Under the pieces are notes generated by a model. That model searched no databases and was not told where the DNA came from. It saw only the letters and a program-made list of their open reading frames with translations. Source: a virus. From it: DNA of 23,334 nt. Of the stretch, positions 7,332-14,087 are shown one piece after another. The stretch is taken from positions 1 to 23,334 of the IMG/VR virus record IMGVR_UViG_3300025640_000055; one strand, given 5' to 3'. A program made the position numbers and the translations under genes. The first letter of the stretch is position 1. Each line of letters begins with the position of its first letter.

Positions 7332-7730
7332 ATGGATTTAATGGATCTAAAACCTACAAGTAACACTGTAGAAGTAAAGCTAAAGCACCCTAACACTGGT
7401 GTTGTACTTAAGAATGATGATAAGACAGATATGACTATTGTTGTATATGCTACTCACTCTAAAGAGTACAAAGAGTTAATGCACGAACAAACAAACAAAC
7501 GTCTTAAGGACATGCAGTCTAATAAGAAGACAGACATAACTGCTCAAGAGATGGAAAAGGCTACACTTGATATGTTATCTAAGATAACTTCTGAGTGGAA
7601 CATAACCTACAACAAAGAGCAACCTAAGTTGTCTATTACTAAGGCTAAGGATCTTTACGACGAAGTATTTTGGATTAAGGATCAGATTGAGGAGGCACTT
7701 GCGGACTCTCTGGATTTTACGAAAGCCTAA
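7332..7730 (+). CDS. Tail assembly chaperone, gpG-like
   Basis: A 132-residue protein with AAAGGAA before ATG 7332. It opens VEVKLKHPNTGVVLKND, the 'v.ikHP.TG' start common in siphophage tail chaperones, continues with a charged helical middle (SKEYKELMHEQTNKRLKDMQ, ITAQEMEKATLDML, KITSEWNITY) and ends with helices (AKDLYDEVFWIKDQIEEALA). Its place between the tail tube and the tape measure is diagnostic for the lambda gpG position. The downstream frame is open in -1 from 7691 onward and encodes the second chaperone domain without a good ribosome binding site, so a G-GT-type fusion by frameshifting is likely. Confidence 0.75.
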   Translation: MDLMDLKPTSNTVEVKLKHPNTGVVLKNDDKTDMTIVVYATHSKEYKELMHEQTNKRLKDMQSNKKTDITAQEMEKATLDMLSKITSEWNITYNKEQPKLSITKAKDLYDEVFWIKDQIEEALADSLDFTKA

Positions 7731-7750
7731 CTAATCAGTTGTGTGATTGG
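7715..7750 (+). promoter_or_regulatory. Candidate -1 ribosomal frameshift site with downstream hairpin
   Basis: In the chaperone frame the codons are GAT TTT ACG AAA GCC TAA. The four T (7715-7718) allow a Phe tRNA on TTT to re-pair perfectly one base back, entering the -1 frame that continues YESLTNQLCDWAEHQF. CTAATCA (7731-7737) pairs with TGATTGG (7744-7750), a 7-pair hairpin 12 nt downstream. It is not a classic X XXY YYZ heptamer, so this remains a prediction. Confidence 0.45.
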
Positions 7751-8071
7751 GCTGAACACCAGTTTAAGCTCAACAAACCTGATAAGGATGGCACTACAGA
7801 ACGAGAACATTTAGAACAAGTAGAAAGGCAGATTGGACGTAGACCTGAAGCACTGGAACCCCCGACACATTTTCCATCGCTACTGTCATATGTCTGGTCT
7901 GCCTTTATTGCATTAAGCAATAGTAGATCTATGGGATTCTCTGGACCTAACCCGATAACTTATAATGAAATTAAAGCGTGGAAAGAGCTAACAGATACAC
8001 CTATTAATTATAGAGATATAGTTGCAATAAAGCGTGTTGATTTAGTTTATATAGGAGTAGCGAATGGCTAA
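7739..8071 (+). CDS. Tail assembly chaperone second domain, gpT-like
   Basis: At least 110 residues if started at TTG 7739, but the frame is open from 7691 and there is no convincing Shine-Dalgarno before 7739. Expression as the C-terminal part of a frameshifted fusion with the preceding gene (about 246 residues) is therefore preferred. The sequence contains CDWAEHQFKLN, EHLEQVERQIGRRP, YVWSAFIALSNSRSMGFSGP, NPITYNEIKAWKEL and INYRDIVAIKRVDLVYIGV, resembling 'W..F..L...R......gp.pi...ei.a......' of gpGT-type chaperone C-terminal domains, which recruit tube protein to the tape measure. It overlaps the tape measure start by 8 nt. Confidence 0.7.
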   Translation: MCDWAEHQFKLNKPDKDGTTEREHLEQVERQIGRRPEALEPPTHFPSLLSYVWSAFIALSNSRSMGFSGPNPITYNEIKAWKELTDTPINYRDIVAIKRVDLVYIGVANG

Positions 8072-10580
8072 CGATGTAGGTCAAATTCAACTAACAATTT
8101 CAGTTGATGATAGAGGCACAGTAGCCGCTATAGATAGAACTAAGAAACTTGAGGCTAGTATTAAGAAACTGGCTAGTGCAAGAGCTAGTCAAGCTATTAC
8201 TGAGAAGCAATACAAAAAAGGTCTTGTAGAAATAAATAGGCAAATGCGTAATTCTAATATGTCGTATCAAAAAGCTGGACCAATCATAAAAAAATATGCT
8301 AGAGCTCAATTAAACGCGGCTAAGACTACTAATACATTATCTACTTCTACTGCTATACTAAACAGAAACGTAGGTAATACTAGAAACAGAATGAATGGCG
8401 CGAACATGGCTATTCAGCAGATGGGTTATCAGTTTGGTGACTTCGCAGTTCAGGTTCAGGGTGGAACAAGTGCTTTTGTTGCATTTAGCCAACAGGGTTC
8501 TCAGTTAGCAGGTATCTTACCTATGATTGCTGGTCCTCTTGGGTTAAGTATGAAAGCCGCTGTAGGTTTGTCAGCCGCACTTGGTATTATGATACCTATT
8601 GGTTCTGCTGTAGGTAGAATGTTTGTGGAGATGAGCGGTAATTCTAAATCCGCGAAAGATAAAATTGAAGAGTTAATAGAGGCTCTTAATAGTCTTGAAT
8701 CACTTACCTTTAATAGTAGCTTATCTGGCGTACAAGCTATAGAAGACAAATGGTCAAACACTTTAAAATTAGTTAGAGAATATTATGCTACTATAGCAGA
8801 GGGAAATAAGACTGCTTTATTTGAGAGTGCTGGATTATTAGTTAAAGACTTAGATGCTGTAGCTGGCACAATACAATCCTTAGAACGTGAAAAAGCAAAT
8901 CAAGGTGGCTTTGCAGACGCATCAAGCGTGGAGTTATTAAAAGAATTAAACGAAGATTACACTAAGCTAAAAAGAACAAAAGAGATACTGGTTGGATTAG
9001 ACACTAGCAGTAATAAAAACTTAACTGATAGTTTCAGAGTTATAGTAGACTCTCTAACAACAGAGGGTTTACTTACAAAAGAGTTAACTACTCAACTAGC
9101 CTTATTTGCTGAACAAGCTAATATATCAAGTGTTATCAATAAAGAAAAACAAAACGCTCAAGATAAGCAAGTAGATGCACTTCAACACTTCTATAAGTTC
9201 CAAGAGGAGGAAGAAGCAAAAGCTCTAGAGAGTAAAAAAAGAGTAGCTAAGATTGTTAAAGATCTTAAAGACAAAGAGTATGCTGATATGAAAAATAGGG
9301 GCGGTGGTCGAGGTATTGCTTCCCCCAGTAAAACAGATGTAGCTCTTATGGGTATGGGTGGCGTAAAAGCTGACGTACAAGAGTTAGCAAAAGCTCAGAA
9401 GCTACTTGATAAAATAAATAAAGACTTAGATAGATCAGCTCAGATACAGTCTAAGAAAAACCAACTCTCTGAAATAGAATTAAGATATGGCAAAGAGTCA
9501 ACTACTTATAAGTATACCCAGAAAGAACTTAGCGATCTAGAGTTCCAGATTGCTCAGGATATACTGAAAGAGAAGTTAACAGCTCAAGGTGTAGATCAAA
9601 ATGCAATAATCCTAGCTATGGCTTTAAATGCTCAAGAGCATGAGTTACTAGAGAGAAGAAAGAAACTATCTCAAATATCTTATGGTATTATGGAAGGTAG
9701 TGATGCCGCTCAGAGACTAGGTAAGTATGGTGGAAGAGGTACTACATCTGATAGAGATCCTACTATGGGTGGAGTTTCTATATACGATGATCCTAAGAAG
9801 ACAAAAGCACAAGAAGACGCTGATGCTCTAGCAGAATATATAGAACAACTACAACATGAGAAGATGGTAGAGGGAGAACTTGTAGGACTCTTTGGTAGTG
9901 AAAGAGATATTAAGCAAAAGATACTAGATGTACAAAAAGAGTATGATGGTATAATAACTCCTTCTCAAGTTAAGCAAATAGAAAACACTCTTAAACTTAC
10001 AGATGCTGAAACTAAACGTCACGAAGCTCTAGAGAAAGCTAAACAAGAGCAAGAGGCTTTAGGTGCTTCTATAGAGGCTTCTATGGAAAAAGCATTTATG
10101 TCTATGGTTGATGGTACAGCTTCTGTTAAGGATGCCTTTAAATCTATGGCTAGAGAAATAATTGCAGAGTTGTACAAAGTTCTTGTAGTTAAAAAGGCTG
10201 TTGCCGCTATCTCTGGAGCATTAGGTTTCGCTGATGGGGGTGTAATATCTAGTGGCTCTCAAGTACAAGCATACGCTGATGGTGGAGTAGTTGGAAGCCC
10301 TACTACATTCGCTATGTCTGGTGGTAAAACTGGACTAATGGGAGAAGCTGGACCTGAAGCTATCATGCCACTTAAACGTGGAGCTAACGGTAAGCTAGGA
10401 GTACAGATGGAAGGTGGCGGTGCTACTACTGTCGTACAGAACTTTAACTTCTCTGCTAATGGAGACGACAGCGTTAAGAGAATAATAGCTCAAGCCGCAC
10501 CTAAGATTGCTCAGATGACTAAATCTGAGATGTTAAATGATCGTCGTAGAGGCGGTACAATGAAAGCTACCTTCGGTTAG
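8064..10580 (+). CDS. Tape measure protein
   Basis: An 838-residue protein that sets tail length. By the usual approx. 0.15 nm per residue this suggests a tail near 125 nm. The N-terminal 140 residues are basic and helical (LEASIKKLASARASQAITEK, YKKGLVEINRQM), followed by QQMGYQFGDFAVQVQGGTSA and hydrophobic segments at about 148-190 (GILPMIAGPLGLSMKAAVGL, SAALGIMIPIGSAVGRM) that may enter the host membrane. Long coiled-coil helices fill the middle. The C-terminus is the lambda gpH-type end: MSMVDGTASVKDAFKSMARE, GFADGGVIS, ADGGVVGSPT and GEAGPEAIMPLKR at about residue 760. GGAG lies 7 nt before ATG 8064. The largest tail-region gene directly after the chaperones fits this identification well. 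Confidence 0.93.
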   Translation: MANDVGQIQLTISVDDRGTVAAIDRTKKLEASIKKLASARASQAITEKQYKKGLVEINRQMRNSNMSYQKAGPIIKKYARAQLNAAKTTNTLSTSTAILNRNVGNTRNRMNGANMAIQQMGYQFGDFAVQVQGGTSAFVAFSQQGSQLAGILPMIAGPLGLSMKAAVGLSAALGIMIPIGSAVGRMFVEMSGNSKSAKDKIEELIEALNSLESLTFNSSLSGVQAIEDKWSNTLKLVREYYATIAEGNKTALFESAGLLVKDLDAVAGTIQSLEREKANQGGFADASSVELLKELNEDYTKLKRTKEILVGLDTSSNKNLTDSFRVIVDSLTTEGLLTKELTTQLALFAEQANISSVINKEKQNAQDKQVDALQHFYKFQEEEEAKALESKKRVAKIVKDLKDKEYADMKNRGGGRGIASPSKTDVALMGMGGVKADVQELAKAQKLLDKINKDLDRSAQIQSKKNQLSEIELRYGKESTTYKYTQKELSDLEFQIAQDILKEKLTAQGVDQNAIILAMALNAQEHELLERRKKLSQISYGIMEGSDAAQRLGKYGGRGTTSDRDPTMGGVSIYDDPKKTKAQEDADALAEYIEQLQHEKMVEGELVGLFGSERDIKQKILDVQKEYDGIITPSQVKQIENTLKLTDAETKRHEALEKAKQEQEALGASIEASMEKAFMSMVDGTASVKDAFKSMAREIIAELYKVLVVKKAVAAISGALGFADGGVISSGSQVQAYADGGVVGSPTTFAMSGGKTGLMGEAGPEAIMPLKRGANGKLGVQMEGGGATTVVQNFNFSANGDDSVKRIIAQAAPKIAQMTKSEMLNDRRRGGTMKATFG

Positions 10581-10600
10581 ACTTATAAGGAATATAACAC

Positions 10601-11188
10601 ATGGCACTAACCTACCCACTAGCTACACCAACTACAATAGGTATTGAGAGTATTGAGCTTAGAGCTGTTAACTCTGTAGCTGTCTCTCAGTCTCCTTTTA
10701 CATACAAGCAACAGATTATTTCCCACGGTGGTCAGAAGTGGGAGGCATCAGTTAATATTCCCTCGGTACACAGAGATAAGGCCGCTGAGTGGAAAGCTAT
10801 GTTAGTAGGACTTAAAGGTCAATATGGTACTTTCTTACTAGGAGACCCTGACTATGCTACCCCACAAGGTACAGTAAGTGCTTGTGTATTGACTGGTACT
10901 GCTGGACAAGATGAGGCTACTGTTGTTATGACTGGAACTCTTAAAGCTGGTGACTACATACAACTAGGGTCTGCTACAACCTCTAGACTGCATCAAGTAC
11001 TACAAGATCAAGATGGTGATGGTACAATACAAATATGGCCTTCACTAAGGTCTACTTACACTGGTGCTACTGTAACATTTAATTCCCCTAAAGGGGTCTT
11101 TAGACTAGCAACAAACATGACTTCGTGGTCTATCAATAACGCATCAATATACGGTATCTCTTTTGAGGCTGTAGAAGCTGTCACATAA
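10601..11188 (+). CDS. Distal tail (Dit-like) / minor tail protein
   Basis: A 195-residue protein directly after the tape measure, the position of the distal tail protein that joins tube and tail tip. The sequence shows YKQQIISHGGQKWEASVNIP, KAAEWKAMLVGLKGQYGTFL, LGDPDYATPQG, then an inserted beta module (LKAGDYIQLGSATTSRLHQV, GTIQIWPSLR) and the ending KGVFRLA...FEAVEAV. I recognise this arrangement ('HGGQ.W.a...lP...r..a..w.a.l..l.G..GtFllGdP') from minor tail proteins of many siphophages. AAGGA at 10585-10589 precedes ATG 10601. The name Dit is inferred from gene order. Confidence 0.7.
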   Translation: MALTYPLATPTTIGIESIELRAVNSVAVSQSPFTYKQQIISHGGQKWEASVNIPSVHRDKAAEWKAMLVGLKGQYGTFLLGDPDYATPQGTVSACVLTGTAGQDEATVVMTGTLKAGDYIQLGSATTSRLHQVLQDQDGDGTIQIWPSLRSTYTGATVTFNSPKGVFRLATNMTSWSINNASIYGISFEAVEAVT

Positions 11189-11200
11189 AGGAATAAGAAC

Positions 11201-12988
11201 TTGGCTGATAAGAAAATAACAGAACTACCTAATATTACTGGTGCTGACTTAGCTAATGCAGATGAGTTTGCTGTCGTTGACATTACTGCCAGTCAAACAA
11301 AAGCTATTACCTTTGGTGAACTTAAGACAGCAGTAGGTACTGACTTCGTAAGTAAATCTGGTAGCACTATGACTGGGTCTTTAGTTCTTAATGCAGACCC
11401 AACAGCATCCTTACAAGCCGCTAGTAAACAGTATGTAGACACAATAGCCGCCGCTGGATTACACTACCACGATCCTTGTAGAGTTGAGAGTAGCAGTAAT
11501 CTTACAGTCACTTACAATAATGGTACTGCTGGAGTAGGGGCTACCCTAACAAACAACTCAACTCAAGTAGCTTTAGCATTGGATGGAGTTACTTTATCTT
11601 CTAGTAATCGTGTTCTAGTTAAAGGTCAAACAGCACAAGCTCAGAATGGTGTATATACAGTTACTAATACTGGTTCAGGTAGCACTAACTGGGTTCTAAC
11701 AAGAGCTACAGATGCAGACAGCTACGGACCATCTGATCCTGATTCCTTTGGTCAAGGTGATGCTTTCTTCGTTGAGGAAGGTAATACAGGAGCTGGTAAT
11801 CTTGATGTAATGAATACTGTAGGTGTTATAACTTTTGGTACAACAGCTATTGTGTTTGTTAATGTGTCAGCTTCCGCTGTATACTCAGCAGGTACAGGGG
11901 TAACTCTAACTGGTACACAGTTTTCTATAGGACAAGCTGTTGCTACAGGTGATAGTCCTACGTTCGCTGGCATAGACATTGACAACATCAACATTGACGG
12001 CACTACGATTGCCCTAAGCTCTGGCGACCTAACACTAGACGTTGCAGGAGACATTATTTTTGATGCAGATGGTGGAGACTTTAGGTTCAAGGATGCAGGA
12101 ACGCAACAATTCTTAATTGACCTTGATACCTTTCCAAACTCTGTAATTCTTCGCGCCAATACTGCTGACGGAGACATGATTTTTCAAGGTAATGATGGTG
12201 GCTCTATTATAACTGCCCTCAACCTTGATATGTCTGATGCTGGTACTGCTACATTTAATAACGATATAAAACTACCAGATAATGGTAAAGCCATCTTCGG
12301 TGCTGGGTCTGATTTGCAGATTTACCATGATGGTTTTAATAGTTATATAGATGATGCTGGCCAAGGTGTTCTTGCAATTCGTTCTAATAGTGTTAGGATT
12401 CAGAAGTACACTGGTGAAGAAATGGTTCAGGCAAACGCTGACGGCGACGTAATTCTATTTCATAACAACGCATCCAAACTCGCCACAACAGCAACAGGCA
12501 TTACCGTAACAGGATCTATAGTAGCTGACAACATAGGCGGTGGTTCTCTTGCTCCTGTGTCACCATCAGGTACTTCTGCTGTAAACTTTACATCTATACC
12601 TGCTGGTGTACGTCAAGTTACAGTAATGCTTGAGCAATTAAGCCTGAATAATAATGACGATTTACTTATACAACTAGGTGATTCAGGTGGTATAGAAACT
12701 TCAGGTTATATATCTAGGTGTGTTTGGAGTGGTGGCCTTGAGTCTACATTAGGTATGGTTATTGATTCCAACGCACAAACCAAATGGACAGGTGCTATGA
12801 CATTTACAAGAGTTCATACAACCAATAGATTTGTACAAACACATACTGTAGTAGATCCTGATCAGAATGAACAACGAGTAGGTGCAGGTTCTAAAACATT
12901 AAGTGGTGAACTAACCCAACTTAGAGTAGTACCAACAGGCTCTAATACTTTTGACAATGGTTCTGTCAGTATTGCATGGTCTTATTAA
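11201..12988 (+). CDS. Mosaic tail fibre / receptor-binding protein
   Basis: A 595-residue protein starting at TTG 11201, with AAAGGA at 11187-11192. Three parts are visible. (1) Residues 1-75: ITELPNITGADLANADEFAV, SKSGSTMTGSLVLNADPTAS, a fibre attachment/repeat type common in phage fibres, leading into a beta domain (AAGLHYHDPCRVES, GVTLSSSNRVLVKGQTAQAQ, LTRATDADSYGPSDPD). (2) Residues about 250-440: short beta-helix-like repeats with GAGSDLQIYHDGFNSYIDDA, TGEEMVQANADGDVILFHNN and KLATTATGITVTG, a module frequent in marine phage virion proteins. (3) C-terminal domain with NFTSIPAGVRQVTVML, LLIQLGDSGGIETSGYISR and FDNGSVSIAWSY, which I know as the end domain of varied tail fibres and take as the host-binding tip. 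Part 2 is somewhat more GC-rich than its surroundings, suggesting module exchange. Confidence 0.8.
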   Translation: MADKKITELPNITGADLANADEFAVVDITASQTKAITFGELKTAVGTDFVSKSGSTMTGSLVLNADPTASLQAASKQYVDTIAAAGLHYHDPCRVESSSNLTVTYNNGTAGVGATLTNNSTQVALALDGVTLSSSNRVLVKGQTAQAQNGVYTVTNTGSGSTNWVLTRATDADSYGPSDPDSFGQGDAFFVEEGNTGAGNLDVMNTVGVITFGTTAIVFVNVSASAVYSAGTGVTLTGTQFSIGQAVATGDSPTFAGIDIDNINIDGTTIALSSGDLTLDVAGDIIFDADGGDFRFKDAGTQQFLIDLDTFPNSVILRANTADGDMIFQGNDGGSIITALNLDMSDAGTATFNNDIKLPDNGKAIFGAGSDLQIYHDGFNSYIDDAGQGVLAIRSNSVRIQKYTGEEMVQANADGDVILFHNNASKLATTATGITVTGSIVADNIGGGSLAPVSPSGTSAVNFTSIPAGVRQVTVMLEQLSLNNNDDLLIQLGDSGGIETSGYISRCVWSGGLESTLGMVIDSNAQTKWTGAMTFTRVHTTNRFVQTHTVVDPDQNEQRVGAGSKTLSGELTQLRVVPTGSNTFDNGSVSIAWSY

Positions 12989-13008
12989 ATAATAAAAGGT
13001 AACTTAAA

Positions 13009-13650
13009 ATGTCAAGAGATTTAATACCCGATACTATACAAAGTATCTCACAAGATGTTGTTAGACCCTTCTTCGCTGTAGAGCTAAAGTTTGATGGAGA
13101 GAACACACTAAGAATGTGGACTGGTCAAGGAACTCTTATATTAGCAGATGGAACTGAGTGGGTAGGAGCAGGAGACTTACTTAACATATCCACAATAGAA
13201 GAAACATCTGAGATGGCTGTTAAGGGTGCTACTGTAACTTTAAACGGCATACCTAGTAATGTCATTTCACTAGCTCTTGGTCAACCATATCAAGGTCGTG
13301 TATGTAATATATACTTTGGTACATTTACAGTTTCTGATGGAAGTTTACTACAAGAAGACAGCTCTTACATACTACTAGAAGACGGATCTAAAATTATCTT
13401 ACAGGGTAGCTCAAACCAATTTAATGAGATATTCTCAGGTTACATGGACCAAATGAATATACAAGAAGAAGCTGAAACTTCCTCTGTAGAGCTTACAGTA
13501 GAGAATAAGTTAGTTGATCTTGAGAGAGCTAGAGTAGCTAGATTTACATCTGGTTATCAGAAGTCTCTTTACGAGAACGATCAAGGGTTTGACTTTGTAG
13601 AGAGTATGCAAGATAAGCAAGTGTCTTGGGGACGTAAGAGTGGTAATTAA
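13009..13650 (+). CDS. Minor tail / hub protein, DUF2163-like
   Basis: A 213-residue protein with the sequence pattern of DUF2163-type tail hub proteins: RPFFAVELKFDG, LRMWTGQGTLILADGTEWVG, AGDLLNISTIEETSEMAVKG, TVTLNGIPSNVISLALGQPY, QGRVCNIYFGTF, then a repeat-like insert (LLQEDSSYILLEDGSKIILQ) and FSGYMDQMNI. It ends with GFDFVESMQDKQVSWGRKSG, the usual short ending. It would connect the distal tail ring to the tip complex. AAAAGG precedes ATG 13009. The last 11 nt overlap the GNAT gene. Confidence 0.75.
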   Translation: MSRDLIPDTIQSISQDVVRPFFAVELKFDGENTLRMWTGQGTLILADGTEWVGAGDLLNISTIEETSEMAVKGATVTLNGIPSNVISLALGQPYQGRVCNIYFGTFTVSDGSLLQEDSSYILLEDGSKIILQGSSNQFNEIFSGYMDQMNIQEEAETSSVELTVENKLVDLERARVARFTSGYQKSLYENDQGFDFVESMQDKQVSWGRKSGN

Positions 13651-14086
13651 GTATCAGCAAGAAGTTTTAAGTCTTGCTCAAGATGAAGTAGCACCACTAG
13701 CTATACTAGAGTGGAGTGAATCTGGTCATCCTACAATAGAATTAGATATAGACTGGGAATCATACTTTATATTAGAACAACAAGGCAAACTAAAGTTCTT
13801 TACTGTTAGAAAAGAAGGGCTACTGATTGGTTACTTTCTAGTTGTAGTAGTAGCCCCCTTAACAACTAAAGGAGATCTTATGGGTTGTTATGACGCAGTA
13901 TATGTACACAAAGACTACAGAAAATCTACAGTTGGTAAACGCCTGTTTAAGTTTGTAGAGATGTGTTTGAAAGAGGATGGTATCACTAGAGTTATGGCCT
14001 CATCTTCTAAGAAGAACCCTATTGGAAACTTCCTTACACGCATGGGATACCATGAAGTAGAAACTAAATACGAGAAGGAGTTATAA
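13640..14086 (+). CDS. GNAT-family N-acetyltransferase in the tail-tip locus
   Basis: A 148-residue protein starting at GTG 13640 inside the end of the hub gene. The GNAT fold is visible: hydrophobic strands (LKFFTVRKEGLLIGYFLVVV) followed by YDAVYVHKDYRKSTVGKRLF, where R-x-x-x-x-G-K matches the acetyl-CoA pyrophosphate loop of motif A, then KFVEMCLKEDGITRVMASSS and the C-terminal FLTRMGYHEVETKY typical of motif B. It would transfer an acetyl group from acetyl-CoA to an unknown amine, on a virion protein or host target. In lambda-like phages this position holds an NlpC/P60-type tail peptidase; here the acetyltransferase stands in that place. Similar tail-associated GNATs occur in other phages, so it is not unique. 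Confidence 0.85.
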   Translation: MVIKYQQEVLSLAQDEVAPLAILEWSESGHPTIELDIDWESYFILEQQGKLKFFTVRKEGLLIGYFLVVVVAPLTTKGDLMGCYDAVYVHKDYRKSTVGKRLFKFVEMCLKEDGITRVMASSSKKNPIGNFLTRMGYHEVETKYEKEL

Positions 14087-14087
14087 T

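Noticed and set aside
11085-11096. CCCCTAAAGGGG hairpin as a terminator
   Set aside because: It is within the Dit-like coding sequence, only four pairs, and encodes an ordinary SPKG segment.
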